A stretch of 64,000 bases of DNA, from positions 35,679,898 to 35,743,897 of the forward strand of contig CM036617.1 of NCBI GenBank assembly GCA_020746105.1, in the 5' to 3' direction. The notes beneath the pieces were generated by a model. The model made no database searches, had not been told where the DNA came from, and saw only the letters and a program-made list of their open reading frames with translations. This document shows, piece by piece, positions 26,020 to 36,905 of this stretch. The position numbers and the translations under genes were made by a program. This stretch comes from Trogon surrucura. Its lineage: Eukaryota > Chordata > Aves > Trogoniformes > Trogonidae. Each line of letters starts with the position of its first letter. Position 1 is the stretch's first letter.

Positions 26020-26570
26020 CTAGAATCATAGAATCATAGAATGTTAGGGGTTGAAAGGGACCTCAAAAGATCATCTAGTCCAACAACCCTGCCAGAGCAG
26101 GATCCCCTAGGGCAGGCCACACAGGAACGCGTCCAGGCAGGTTTTGAAGGTCTCCAGAGAAGGAGACTCCACAGCCTCTCTGGGCAGCCTGTTCCAGTGC
26201 TCTGTCACCCTCACAATAAAGAAGTTTCTCCTCATGTTGAAGTGGAACTTCCTGTGTTCTAGGTTAAACCCATTATTCCTTGTTCCATTACTGGGCACCA
26301 CTGAGAAGAGATTGTCCCCTTCCCCTTGACACCCACCCCTGAGATATTTATGTACATTAATAAGATCCCCTCTCAACCGTCTCCTTTCAAGACTAAACAG
26401 CCCTAGTTCTCTCAGTCCCTCTTCATAGGAGAGATGTTCAAGTCCCTTCATCATCCTTGTAGCTCTCTGTTTGACTCTCTCCAGTAGCTCCCTGACTCTC
26501 TTGAATTGGGGAGCCCAAAACTGAACACAGTATTCCAGGTGTGGTCTCACCAGGGCAGACTCGCCCTAAG
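26020..26570 (-). mobile_element. CR1 LINE, 3' fragment (minus strand), tail-to-tail with its neighbour
   Basis: The left edge shows the reversed CR1 tail as agaatcata gaatcata gaatgtt directly beside the tail of the plus-strand CR1. The minus strand has a 147-codon open frame (26550-26107) from [20 protein letters not shown] to [18 protein letters not shown], with no stop. The body is therefore relatively well preserved. It is truncated near 26570. Confidence 0.95.
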
Positions 26571-26829
26571 ATTGAATCATGTATCCCATTGCCCATTAAA
26601 CTGTAGGAATCATGGGGATTTTCTGTCATCACCCACCTCTGGCTTATTCCTTACCTCACTGTTCCCTCTGAACCCCAAGGTAAATCGGGTTGGTTTTACG
26701 GATCTTGACAATGTTTTTGACAGGTATTTCATACAATCAGCAGAGGTTTTCCTTGGGTTGTGGTCTCAGTTTATATAGGTAGATCCAGTGTGGTGATGTT
26801 GCTGTTGCTGGACCTTGCTGAACTGCAAC

Positions 26830-26945
26830 TGTTTTTTTATTTATCTGTACATCTTTATTTATTTATCTTTATTATGCATTTTTATTTATTTATCTTTATT
26901 GTACATTTAACTTTATTGTATATTTCTTTGTTTATCTGTACATTT
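26830..26945. repeat. TTTA-rich degenerate tandem repeat
   Basis: Three to four imperfect copies of a roughly 30-base T/A-rich phrase containing tttatttatctttatt and a (tg/gt)cattt end. The copies differ in length and sequence, so this is an old decayed array. Confidence 0.7.
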
Positions 26946-27702
26946 TAGTGGTGTTTGAAATAGAATAAAGTAGTGGATTAAGGAATATTCTCATTACAAA
27001 TTTTTGTTCACACTGTTTTAAATTTGAAGGAAAAAAACCCATATCTGAGCAATTGAAACAGAAATGGAATTTCAAAAAGAAATACCATGCTATTAAAGTA
27101 TCTGTGCCATCTAAGAGCTTACACTGTACATGATGCAAAATGTAGCAAACGATAGTAAAAATTATTCCCTCTAGTATACTTCAGATAGAACTAAATATAA
27201 TTTATTTTTAGAGTTACGTGAGTATTTTTGTGAGATTTTGGTTTTTGTTCTTTTTTTTATGGCGGTGTGTGGAGGAAAACAAATAAAACAGTAATAATTT
27301 GACTATGATGCCATAAATTCCTGTTTGGCACTTCTGGGGAGATACCTCTGTCATGCAAAAGACAGTTTAAGCATGCTTAACTAGAAATAGTAATAACAGT
27401 AGAAATTTGCCTGCGTGCAAAAGATACAGTTTCACTTTTCAGTGTTTTCATTTCCAGGGTTTATGAGAAATTGAGAACTACCACAAAAGCCCTGGCAGAA
27501 ACACGGATAGTCTCGTTTGACCGCTAAGCTGGCACAGCATTGTTCTTAGTTCACGTTCTTCAAGAATTCTTAAAAAAAAAAAGATACTTTTTCCTTTTAG
27601 AAAAAGAGAACCTTCAGTTTTTGATTTATTCATTTTGCATTTTATTGTAACTGAAATTCCTGTGTATTTTTAATTAATACTGTCTGGTTTTCCACGTTTC
27701 AG

Positions 27703-27778
27703 GGATACCACTGTACAAAGCCTTACCCTACAACCTTCTGTTAAAGACGGTCTTATTACATATGAAGATTCACCACTG
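27703..27778 (+). CDS. VWA8: VWA8 exon 3: AAA module, segment between Walker A and Walker B
   Basis: Seventy-six bases: one base completes the Arg codon of exon 2, then 25 codons beginning DTTVQSLTLQPSVKDG and ending EDSPL. The family pattern DTTVQ(T/S)LTLQPSVKDGLI is kept. The acceptor is cgtttcag. The donor is gtcagt, with C instead of A/G at the third intron base; the next exon continues in frame with VKAVKFGH, which supports this border. Confidence 0.95.
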
Positions 27779-28451
27779 GTCAGTAGTAACATTTGGATTG
27801 TGTATTTGGAAATGTTTTTCATTTTAAATAAGCAGTTAAACATGCTGGCTTTTCAAATAAGAAAATTCTTTGTGATTTGGTTGCTTTCTTAGCATAGTGA
27901 GTGTGGTAACATTTCATTTACTTTGGTCACATTTGCCGCGCTTGCTGTGCCAAATGCGGGTGAGATGATAGTCTTGGGAGTCTGCGTGGAGAAAATGAGC
28001 GTGGAAAATAATTTAGTATTAACCTGACGTGTTCTAACTGGTAGAGTGGTATTTTCCTCCTTTTGTAGCATCTCACACCTATCTGCTAACTTGGACTCCA
28101 GGCAGCTGTTGCAAACTGCTTTTGCCCTTCTCTGTCAACCCTCCAGATCATTCTTGAGCAAGACTCCTTGCTTCCATCCCCAGCACAGCCCTTCCCATCC
28201 CTATCCTGAAGAAAGAGAAATACTCACCTTTCTTGTCTTGCCTGCCTCCTCTTCTCTCTGCTGCAATTCAGTCATAGCTTATCCCCGTTCCGAGCCTTTC
28301 TTGTCTCAGTGCCACCGAGATGTCACTACTACTAACTGAGAAATCAATAATGTGGACTGAGAAATCGATTATGTGGACTGAGAAATCAATAATGTGGTTT
28401 CTTGCAAGTTTTCTTGGTGGGTTGTGACGTTTTGATTCTTTTCGCTTTTAG
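27779..28451 (+). other. VWA8: VWA8 intron between exons 3 and 4
   Basis: 673 bases, gtcagt to ttttag. It contains a 21-bp minisatellite close to its 3' end and no other recognisable feature. Confidence 0.9.
28335..28397. repeat. 21-bp minisatellite, 3 copies
   Basis: Three head-to-tail copies of actgagaaatcaataatgtgg; the middle copy differs at two positions (cgatta for caataa). It ends 55 bases before exon 4. Confidence 0.95.
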
Positions 28452-28587
28452 GTAAAAGCGGTGAAGTTTGGACATATTTTGGTAATTGATGAGGCAGACA
28501 AAGCACCAACAAATGTTACCTGTATCTTAAAAACATTAGTAGAAAGTGGGGAAATGGTCTTGTCGGATGGAAGGCGAATTGTTGCCA
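28452..28587 (+). CDS. VWA8: VWA8 exon 4: Walker B motif of third AAA module
   Basis: One hundred and thirty-six bases, phase 0 in, one base out. It reads VKAVKFGHILVIDEADKAP and continues through NVTCILKTLVESGEM to GRRIVA. ILVIDEAD is a canonical Walker B strand: four hydrophobic residues followed by Asp-Glu, the magnesium- and water-activating pair. The acidic pair is intact, in contrast to the unusual Asn in Walker A. The acceptor follows a T-rich run (cgcttttag); the donor is a perfect gtaagt. Confidence 0.97.
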
Positions 28588-28705
28588 GTAAGTAGATGGA
28601 AAGTGTTTTGATAATTTCTGGTAACGTGTAACGTGTTGCTGCTTTTCAGCAGTTATATTACAAAGTAGAGACCCAAAAGATTCCAAATGGAAAAAGTACT
28701 TTTTG

Positions 28706-28868
28706 CTTAAAGGATAGCAATTAAAGAATTTAATTAATTTAATATTTTAAATATATATTAAATAAATAAATAAATTTATGAGTAGATAAGTAAATCTATA
28801 AATAAATAAATATTTTTTATATTAAAGATAAAGAATTTAATTAAAGAATTTAATTGCTACCCTTTAAG
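28706..28868. repeat. inverted repeat, two 31-nt arms, 101-nt AT-rich loop
   Basis: Arms 28706-28736 and 28838-28868 pair at 27 of 31 positions, with three adjacent mismatches and one near the outer end. The outer ends are cttaaagg and ccctttaag. The loop is made of aaat/aata repeats. It could be a decayed small inverted-repeat element or an inverted duplication by template switching. No transposon terminal motif or target duplication is evident. Confidence 0.85.
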
Positions 28869-29912
28869 TTGTTTTCTTTATTATGTTTGCACTAGCCACA
28901 AAAATTTCTTAGATTAGTGTTCTCATTAATTTTACTGAAAAATTTAGGAGAAAAAAAAACAAACCCACAAAACCATCAAACAAGCTGTAAATTGACCTCT
29001 CTGCTTCTCAGTCACCATAAGAAATAAAGATCTAGCTGACCAAATTATGATCTTGGTTATGCCCATCTGGATATTTGGTGTATAATTTGATCAGATCTAA
29101 AATTGCAGATAGGAATATATCTAAGGCTTAATTGTTAAGGGTTTCGTCTAATCAAATACTGCGTATGTTTGTATTATTTAAGAATATCCTGCGTGATGAG
29201 AGTATTTTGTAATTTAATGGAATTTGATTCATGTGAATTGCAGGAACTAAATATTTTTCATTATTTTTCAAAGAAGGACCATGTTTGAAACGCCCTCTTG
29301 ATGTTATTAGACACTGTACATAATGATCTTCTTTTTAACAATATTAGGAATAGTGTTTAAGTGTGTACGATTGGAGCAACCATTGGCACTCATGTCACAA
29401 CACTTGAGTTTTGCTTGTCATTATGAACTGTAGGTGCACACTTTTTGAGATAGCTTGCTAGCCAGTCTCATTTTTTACTGTAGTTTTTTAGAGGACATAA
29501 AAGAGGATTCCCAAACACCGCGTGCCCCTGGAAATACGCTGCAAGGGAACAAGTGGGGCCAGTCTGACTCATTTTGGAGAAACAGAGTCTTCATATGTGT
29601 GAAATCATGTGTCTCTGGCAGACTTTGTAGTAACCAAGAAAAAAAATCAGTCCTGTATTCCCAGATCAGATAATGTCAGATGTATATAAAAGTCTATTTT
29701 ATTCACCATTTACTTCAGCATTTTGGTGAAATTAAATATAAACAGGACAGTTTAGTCCCCATCCCAAGAACAATGGATGCATTTTTATGTGGTTTTTTTA
29801 AATGAAATATTTTGGTTAAATTTTCATGAAACAAATTGTGAAACTTCAAAAGGGCACCTAGAACACTCACATGCAAAGAAGCTATTGAGCCTTTTTTCAT
29901 AACTGTTCTTCT

Positions 29913-29989
29913 AATTCTAAGAAGAACATAATTAGATTAGAAAAATTATTCTTAGAATTAACATGAATTCTTCTAATCTAATTATGTTC
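29913..29989. repeat. interleaved inverted repeats (19-bp perfect and 11-bp perfect)
   Basis: Arm B, gaacataattagattagaa (29924-29942), is the exact reverse complement of 29971-29989. Arm A, aattctaagaa (29913-29923), is the exact reverse complement of 29949-29959. The order along the strand is A, B, A', B', so the pairings cross. An extra hairpin, gttcttct/agaagaac, overlaps arm A. Confidence 0.9.
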
Positions 29990-30052
29990 ATTTAATTCAT
30001 TCCTAATCACAAAGCTTAAATATACAATTAATACATTTTCTTTCTTTTCCAG

Positions 30053-30172
30053 ATCATGCTCATGTAGAGGGGAGAGAAAATGTAATAGTTATTCATCCTG
30101 ATTTTAGGATGATAGTTCTAGCAAATAGACCCGGATTTCCTTTCTTGGGTAATGACTTTTTTGGCACATTAG
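30053..30172 (+). CDS. VWA8: VWA8 exon 5: sensor-like strand of third AAA module
   Basis: One hundred and twenty bases, two bases in and one base out. After the split Asn codon it reads HAHVEGRENVIVIHPDFRM and then IVLANRPGFPFLGNDFFGTL. RMIVLANRP corresponds to the AAA sensor-1 strand, in which a polar residue (here Asn) normally senses the gamma-phosphate; that assignment is family-based inference. The acceptor tttcttttccag and donor gtaagt are both strong. HAHVE replaces human SANVN, a mild divergence just after the splice junction. Confidence 0.96.
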
Positions 30173-32367
30173 GTAAGTGATTTATATTAAATAGTGATAT
30201 TTTATAGAAAAACTATCTTTATTCATTAAATTTCATGAGGAGGAGGGGTCATTATGCACACTGATACTTTGTTTCACGTAAGACATTTAAGGTGAGATTC
30301 ATCTTGAATACTAACATGTAAATTCATGTATCTTAATAAAAGTGCCCAAACTTGCCCTGAAGTGAACAGCTATGTACGATCGTCAGTGTTGCAGCTGTTT
30401 TGTTTTATGGCATCTGGACAAACACAGCAGACAGACATGGTTACGAGAAATCTTTGATGAGCATATATCCTATGCAAATAGAGCAAACCTGTGAGGGGTA
30501 AGCAGATTGATACCTGACATCAATGTTTAACACAGCCGCTCACTGTTTTTTTCCCCGTATCAAACAAGCCACAGACCAGGTTCTCTCCTCTTCAGTACAA
30601 GAGATGGGAGCTTGATGGGCAGTTCTTTTCTCAGCAGTTGAGACTACAGTCTTTATGGGTGTTAGTACTGCGCTACCTGCTTCTTAATCCTCGTTAGCTT
30701 TTCCATGCACGTGGCAGTGTGTGATAGGCCTTATTAAAATATATATGTATTTCAAAAGGTATCCTAGTTTTATATAAAACTGTCCAAATTTCACGTCAAA
30801 GTTTTCCATATCAACAGCAGTCTCATTTTGGAAAACTCCTGGTAGGTGCTCAGCACGCTGTGTATCAGCAGAGATTCCCCACAGTTTCATCTCACAGCAA
30901 AAGCAAGAATTTACATTGTGTAAGGGCAAGTGATGAAGAATTCATTGGCCTGTATAGAATCATAAAGGTTGGAAAGGACCTTAAGATCGTTAAGTCCAAC
31001 CTACAGCCCTACACCACTGTAACACTAAACCATCTCCTGAAGTGCCACATCCAGCTGTTTTCTGAACATGTCCAAGGATGGTGACTCCACCACCTCCCTC
31101 GGCAACACATTCCAGTGCTTCACCACCCTTTTGGTCAAGAAGTTTTTCCTAATATCCAATCTAAACTTCCCCTGGCGCAACTTGAACCCGTTCCCTCTTG
31201 TCCTATCGCTGTTCAGTAGGGAGAATAGTCCAATGGAGTATAGGCCAGTGTTAGTCTAAGTGGGCCTCTGGCAAGGCTTTGGCAGTGTTACACCAGGGCT
31301 ACAAGCTGAGTAGCCTTCCAGATTCCACTGACTGTGTTATCTATGTTAGCTTAGCCATTTACATGCAGGCACCTTAATTTATGTGGTTTTATCTGTTAAC
31401 TTTGGCCATAATGCTTATTCTGTAAGAAATAATAATGTGCTCATAAAAGCAGGTGCAAACCCAATTCTGTATTGCAAGAGAGCTTTCTGTCTTCCACATA
31501 TAGTTCCCAGGGAATGGGTTTCTTGTGAGAGACTCATTGGATGTGAATTTCACCCAGCTGTGTTGCCCCAAGATGTTTTAGTATGGCCTGTTTCTTTTTC
31601 ATGACCTAATTTCCTTCCTTGCATGGACCCTGTAAACTAAATTGATCACCCCAGCATTATTGCTTTTGGCCCACGGGGCAAAGGCTTGGCTCAGGTTTTG
31701 GAGTTCCTTGCTGTTTTTGTTTTCTAGGCATAGAGGGTCTTCTGCTTTTAGTCCAAGACCTTTTTCAGCAGGATCTGGTTGTGCTTCTGCAAAGTGTTGT
31801 GTGACTGTTAAAGGTCTCTTGATGAATAAACTTAGTTTTACAGGTTATATGATTGGGACCAATATAATGACAATATATGGAAAGAATACCATGCCAGAAT
31901 TCTTACCATACTTCAAGACAAGCAGAAAGAACATAAATCCAGTATTTCCTCTAGACCTCTCAGTTGAGTTTGCATTAGGGCATTCCTGCATGTTAAGATT
32001 TTCCTTAATCCAGTGATGTTTTGAAGGTGTTTGCAAATTGGTCCCATTCTTCATCTAAAACTTTCTTTTCTTTTTTTTCTGCGTTTGACTTGTGTGTCTT
32101 CTTGAAGTTAATTTCTCCCTTGTGATCATCTTCATTAAAGTGGCAGGAGACACCTTCATGTCTCTGGAGCCTTGGTGTTCTCCATAGCAAGTTTGTCCCT
32201 CACATTTTTCAGAGCAGTTTTTGTCTTGCTTTGTTTTAACAAACAGATACTCGGCATCCTCTTGAGCCATTGCTTTTTTATTTAAGGTGCTGTATGAAGC
32301 TTAGAGGGGCTGTTGTGATGCTATCTCTGTATAAATTACTAAACTGTATGCTTTTTTTTCTTTTTAG
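30173..32367 (+). other. VWA8: VWA8 intron between exons 5 and 6
   Basis: 2,195 bases, gtaagt to tttttag. One minus-strand CR1 fragment (30953-31216). The rest has short chance open frames and nothing I recognise. Confidence 0.9.
30953..31216 (-). mobile_element. CR1 LINE, 3' fragment (minus strand)
   Basis: The reversed tail atagaatcataaaggttgg is followed by ggaccttaagatcgttaagt, the ccatctcctgaagtgccaca segment and the end of ORF2 (aaacttcccctggcgcaact). The ttaagatcgttaagtccaac 3' UTR resembles CR1-Y-type tails and differs from the other copies here; the subfamily name is a suggestion only. Confidence 0.92.
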
Positions 32368-32573
32368 GGGACATTTTTAGTTGCCATGCTGTTGATAATC
32401 CCAAACCAGAGTCTGAGCTGGCTATGCTTAGGCAATATGGTCCTGATGTTCCAGAGCCAATTCTTCAGAAACTGGTGGCTGCTTTTGGAGAGCTCAGGAG
32501 CTTAGCTGACCAAGGAACTATTAACTATCCCTATTCAACTAGAGAAGTTGTGAATATTGTAAAACATTTACAG
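32368..32573 (+). CDS. VWA8: VWA8 exon 6: end of AAA core and start of helical lid
   Basis: The longest exon in the window: 206 bases, two bases in, phase 0 out. It begins GDIFSCHAVDNPKPESELAM and ends YPYSTREVVNIVKHLQ. The STRE motif followed by a helical repeat is typical of the AAA lid, where the Arg serves as the sensor-2-like residue in related ATPases; this role is inferred. The acceptor follows ttttttttctttttag; the donor is gtatgg. Confidence 0.97.
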
Positions 32574-35093
32574 GTATGGTACATAAGATTTCATTGAAAA
32601 CTTGAGTTTATCACTACTAATTTTTCTAGTACTTGAAGGCTTTAGAAAAAAAGATGACATTATTGTTCATGCATTCTTATGAAGAGTTTTGTATTTTGAA
32701 GGAATCATCACACTGAGATATTCGGATAGTCTTGAGGATAAGGATCCTAGATACACACAAGCAGATATTTTTTCTATATGTATATCTATAGATAGAAAAA
32801 CATCCCCTGAGAGTCTGTTTTTCTACTATGTGAGAAAATAACACATTCGTCCTGTGAACACAGTATCCAATGTTCATAATCCTTCATTATGAAGTTCTAT
32901 ACTTGGCATACAGTACTTCCAGGACAGTGCAACTCCACTTTATGCTGCAATAAAATATTTTATTTCAATAATTTCTTGGGGGAAAACAAATTTCTGCTGC
33001 ATAATAGTAATAAATCACTGATGGAATTTTTCTAAGGAAAATGTTAGATGGATAACAACTTAGCATACAGGCACCTAGGATCCGTGATTGCTTCCTACAC
33101 ATATTTTAACTGTAAAATCGTGAATTCTGATTTAATGATTTGGTTTTTTTAAAGATTGCATTAGAGCCTGACCTCTGTCTTTATAAACTGAAGGATAATT
33201 TTTGTCTGAAGGATTTGAAATATGAAGTATCTTAATGCCCTTTGAAATAGCAGTGCTCTTATTTTTTTCTGTTTATAATAGAATTGGTAATTTGTTCATT
33301 TATAGACTAGCTCTTCATAGATTTAAAAAAAAAGATTAGTGGAAATATAAATGTAGCTACAATTAGAATATAATTTCTTACAAAATATTTGAACTACTGT
33401 TCCTGTCTTTAACACTGCATAGTGTAAGAAGGTTGCATGATGGTTTTGCTTTTGTGCTCATGAAATATTCACATACATTCAACTGTATACACAGACATTT
33501 AGATCCTGCAGCTTAAGATGACTACTTTTAAGTTTCCTTAAGTCATCCTGATTTCTGAGGAAAAGAGAGTTTTATTCTCTGTGGTCTCTAAGGTGCAACA
33601 AGGTCTTGAGACAAAGTAAATTGGTGGTAATAGGGTATCAATAATACAAAGAAAAAACAATGCTATCTTTATAACTTTGTACTAAAGGTTAACAAAATTC
33701 AGACCTAAAAGTTGAGAAAGCAATCCAAATAAACACATAACCGAAGTAGTTTATTAGGATTCGTTACCAGCTGATAGCTATTTGTTTTCCAAACTCACGG
33801 AACACGTACATGCTGATCTCTAAACACAGTTAGGTTGGAAATGAAAGTGGAAGAATTACAGACTTGAGGAACAGTTGCTGTGCTGGAAGGTTGGTGGTTT
33901 AGGAGTTTTGTTAAATGAACTCATTCGTGTCTTCATACTCCGTGACTGTTCCTGCCTTCCTTCGTAGATTCTTTCCTTCATCATCTATATCCCCGTAATC
34001 TGAATTTCCACTGTATTCAGTCACTAACTAGTGCGGACACATAGGACCCAATTCTGTTTTTAATTTGACTGTGAACAGCATCTAACTGAAGATTGGAAGA
34101 GCCGTGTTGCTAATTGTCTTAAGAGCATTTACTCTCTGCTTCTGTCTCCTTCACTTAACCAGATTAGTCAAGCTGCAAGTCAAGTGAAAATATCCAAATG
34201 AATCTCCAGCGTGAAGCTTTGATTTCTTCAGTAACATTTGTTTTCGAGATCCCAGTCTCTTTGGAAGGATGCAGGATTTTGTTTACTGTAGCTTGTTTTT
34301 CAATCTAAATAATAAAAAGGCTGGGAGCAGCCAAATGTAAACAATGGGTATAAACATAATGGTTATTCCAAAGTAAGACGCTTTTAGGTCTTCAGGTAGA
34401 GAAAAAAGAGGAAGGAGGGAAATGAGTCAATAAAAATTGCTGGTCCTTAGGAAGGAAGGAGGGAAGTTAGTCATGTTGTTAAACATTTCCCTTACAGCAG
34501 TTTCACAGCCCCACTCTCTTTGTACTTTTGTGTTGATTTCTTTCACACAATTTTGGAATTTTTTGCTTCTGTTTAAAAGGATTGGATATTTTGAAGAAAA
34601 AATTGCTGTTGATGATTGTTATCTCAGAGTGCATCTGAGCATCAGGGATAATCAGTTAAAAATATTCTGATTACTATGGCATCAATGTAATACTAGGCCA
34701 ATCTCTGCACTCTGGTTAGTTGTGGTCTTTATAGGATGGTGTCTACAATGTAGCTACAAGAGCATCTTCCCATAAAAATTATGCAAGTAGGGAATTTGTA
34801 GCAATTCAGTTGTAACTTAGACACTAATTCACAGCTAAGTTACCTCTATACTAAGTTTTTCTTCCAAGCTAGTTGGAAAACGTGTAACTGTAGCCGTAGG
34901 AAAAGGTGCCTAACATGGTGCCTAACATAGGCAGGTGCCTAACTTGATCGTTGCAACTGTTCCTCCCCACAGAATGTACAGGGAATGTGGGTCTTGCAGT
35001 TCTAGATCACCTTCTTTTTTCACTCACCTGCCATTTCCAGACTGTGTCAAATGTGAAAAATCTTTATGCTAACAGTGGCTTACAGGCAAGCTG

Positions 35094-35366
35094 AGAATCA
35101 TAGAATCATAGAACTGTCAGAGCTGGAAGGGACCTTAAAGATCATCTAGTTCCAACCCCCCCGCCATGGGCAGGGACATCCCTCACTAGATCAGGCTGCC
35201 CAGAGCCCCATCCAGCCTGGCCTTAAAAACTTCCAGGGATGGGGCTTCCACCACCTCTCTGGGCAACCTGTGCCAGTGTCTCACCATCCTCATGGTGAAG
35301 AACTTCTCCCTAACGCCCAATCTGAACCGATCCATCTCTAGCTTTAATCCATTCCCTCTAGTGAAG
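35094..35366 (-). mobile_element. CR1 LINE, 3' fragment (minus strand)
   Basis: The reversed tail (agaatcata gaatcata gaactgtc), ggaccttaaagatcatctag, gccatgggcagggacatccc and the ORF2 end. It closely matches, in opposite orientation, the copies at 12392, 36170, 36434 and 54948, so these five appear to be one subfamily. Confidence 0.94.
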
Positions 35367-36169
35367 CTGTACTCTTGCTCTGTTGGGTTACCATTTGCTG
35401 CCCATTACTACTGGTGTATGATGTGACACCTTATGTCCCTGGTAGGTGTTAATCAGGCAAGCCATTTAGTTCAGATAAAATGACAGTTTCACTTTTTTGC
35501 TAATTCGAGTTCGGGAAAGCTGAGATTTTCCTGATAGACCTTCTTTCTTGTATGTGTCCGAGATTGCTTTCCTAACGGTAGGCACTAGTTTAACAGTTTT
35601 CAAGCAGTACATGTCTAAGGCACTTTCTGGCCCTGAAGTCTACTAATCATCAGGTTTTTAGGCCTGTTCAGTAAGCTTTTGTGCTAAGACAGCATGTTTT
35701 TCTGTTCAGCCTAACCTCAAAAAGAATCACAGTTTGTATCCCTTTCTCTCCTTGCTGCCAAACGCACATCAGTAATATACTTTTACCCTTTTCGGCCAAC
35801 CGCGGTGAATCCCAGTTACCGGTTTTCAAAGATAATTAGGTTTCTGCTGGTTTAATCAAAACCAGACGGCTATATGACAGAGAGGGACAGATTGAAATTG
35901 GTGTTTCTGGGAATGAAAAGGCAGGGAGAGATTTCCGCTGTTGTGCTTGACGGTAGACGATTGTCCGCTAAAGACACGAGTGCTGGGTAATCAGTTAGTA
36001 TGCCCGTCACTCAGGATGAGCCACGGACATGATGCTTCTCACCCTGCTGACAGGACAAGGGAGGAGGCTCAGGGAGAGCTGGCGGGGTCCAGTGAAAAGA
36101 CATTGGGGATGGAGAGGGAAGCCAAGGGTGAACAGACAGGGAGAGATCCATTCATTTTTAGGGTGAGCC

Positions 36170-36345
36170 GTGGGGGACGGTGCTGGCAGGGACATTGTGG
36201 ATGCTCCATCCCTGGAAGTGTTCAAGGCCAGGTTGGATGGAGCCTTGAGCAACCTGACCTGGTGGGAGATGTCCCTGCCACGGCAGGGGTGTTGGAACTT
36301 TGAGGTCAATTCCAACCCAAATCATTCTATGATTCCATGGTTCTC
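36170..36345 (+). mobile_element. CR1 LINE, 3' terminal fragment (plus strand)
   Basis: About 175 bases: the end of ORF2 ([20 protein letters not shown]) through the 3' UTR with cacggcaggggtgttggaac and the tail attctatgattcc. A second plus-strand CR1 follows within 90 bases. Confidence 0.92.
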
Positions 36346-36433
36346 TGATGGGGAACGTGCAGGCATCTGGTGGTGCTGGAATATGTAGGGAAGTGAGTGG
36401 TAGTGAGAACACAAGGTCAAAGTCTAAACCAAA

Positions 36434-36905
36434 ATGGACCTGTTGGAGTGAGTCCAGAGGAGGCCACAAAGATGATCAGAGGGCTGGAGCACCTCTCCTA
36501 AGAGGACAGCTGAGGGAGTTGGGGTTGCTCAGCTTGGCAAAGAGAAGGCTCTGGGGAGACCTTATGGAGGCCACCAGTAGCTGAAGGAGGTCTGCAGGAA
36601 GGCTGAGGAGGGACTGTTTACAAGGGTGTGTAATGATAGGACTAGAGCCAGTGGTTTTAAACTTGAGCAGGGTAGATTTAGATTAGACATTAAGAAGTTC
36701 TTTACAATGAGGGTGGTGAAACCTTGGAAGAGGTTGCCGAGGGAAGCTGTGAGCACCTCATCCCTGGAAATGTTCAAGGCCGGGCTGGATGGGGCTTTGA
36801 GCAACCTGGTCTAGTAGGAGGTGTCGCTGCCCATGGCAGGGGTTTAGAACGAGATGATCCTCAAGGTCTCTTCCAACTCAGTCCATTCTATGATGTGATG
36901 CTATG
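36434..36905 (+). mobile_element. CR1 LINE, 3' fragment (plus strand)
   Basis: It starts at the equivalent of [12 protein letters not shown] (gttggagtgagtccagagg) and continues through the C-terminal ORF2 (RTRASGFKLEQGRFRLDIKK) to the tail ttctatgatgtgatgctatga. ORF2 has small frame breaks. It is the same subfamily as the fragment just upstream, from which it is separated by about 90 bases. Confidence 0.93.

Larger units (their letters stand above)
11473..27702 (+). other. VWA8: VWA8 intron between exons 2 and 3 (16.2 kb)
   Basis: The largest intron in the window, from gtaaga to cgtttcag. It holds seven CR1 fragments (12392, 12861, 14034, 18141, 18271, 25130 and 26020 onward), an (ATTTT)n microsatellite at 17461, a 16-base A run at 20053-20068 and a TTTA-rich stretch at 26830-26945. 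The 19.2-25.1 kb part contains no repeat or gene that I recognise. It has two small tandem duplications of about 17 bp (22889-22922 and 23856-23889). Confidence 0.9.
28588..30052 (+). other. VWA8: VWA8 intron between exons 4 and 5
   Basis: 1,465 bases, gtaagt to tttccag. It holds a 31-nt imperfect inverted repeat around an AT-rich loop (28706-28868) and a set of interleaved inverted repeats (29913-29989) about 65 bases upstream of exon 5. No mobile element is recognised. Confidence 0.9.

Noticed and set aside
34905-34946. Three copies of ggtgcctaac with short spacers
   Set aside because: Spacers are irregular and too short for a CRISPR array, and the context is a eukaryotic intron.
35941-36303. 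120-codon open frame before and across a CR1 tail
   Set aside because: Its end is an off-frame reading of a CR1 3' fragment and the remainder has no recognisable domain.
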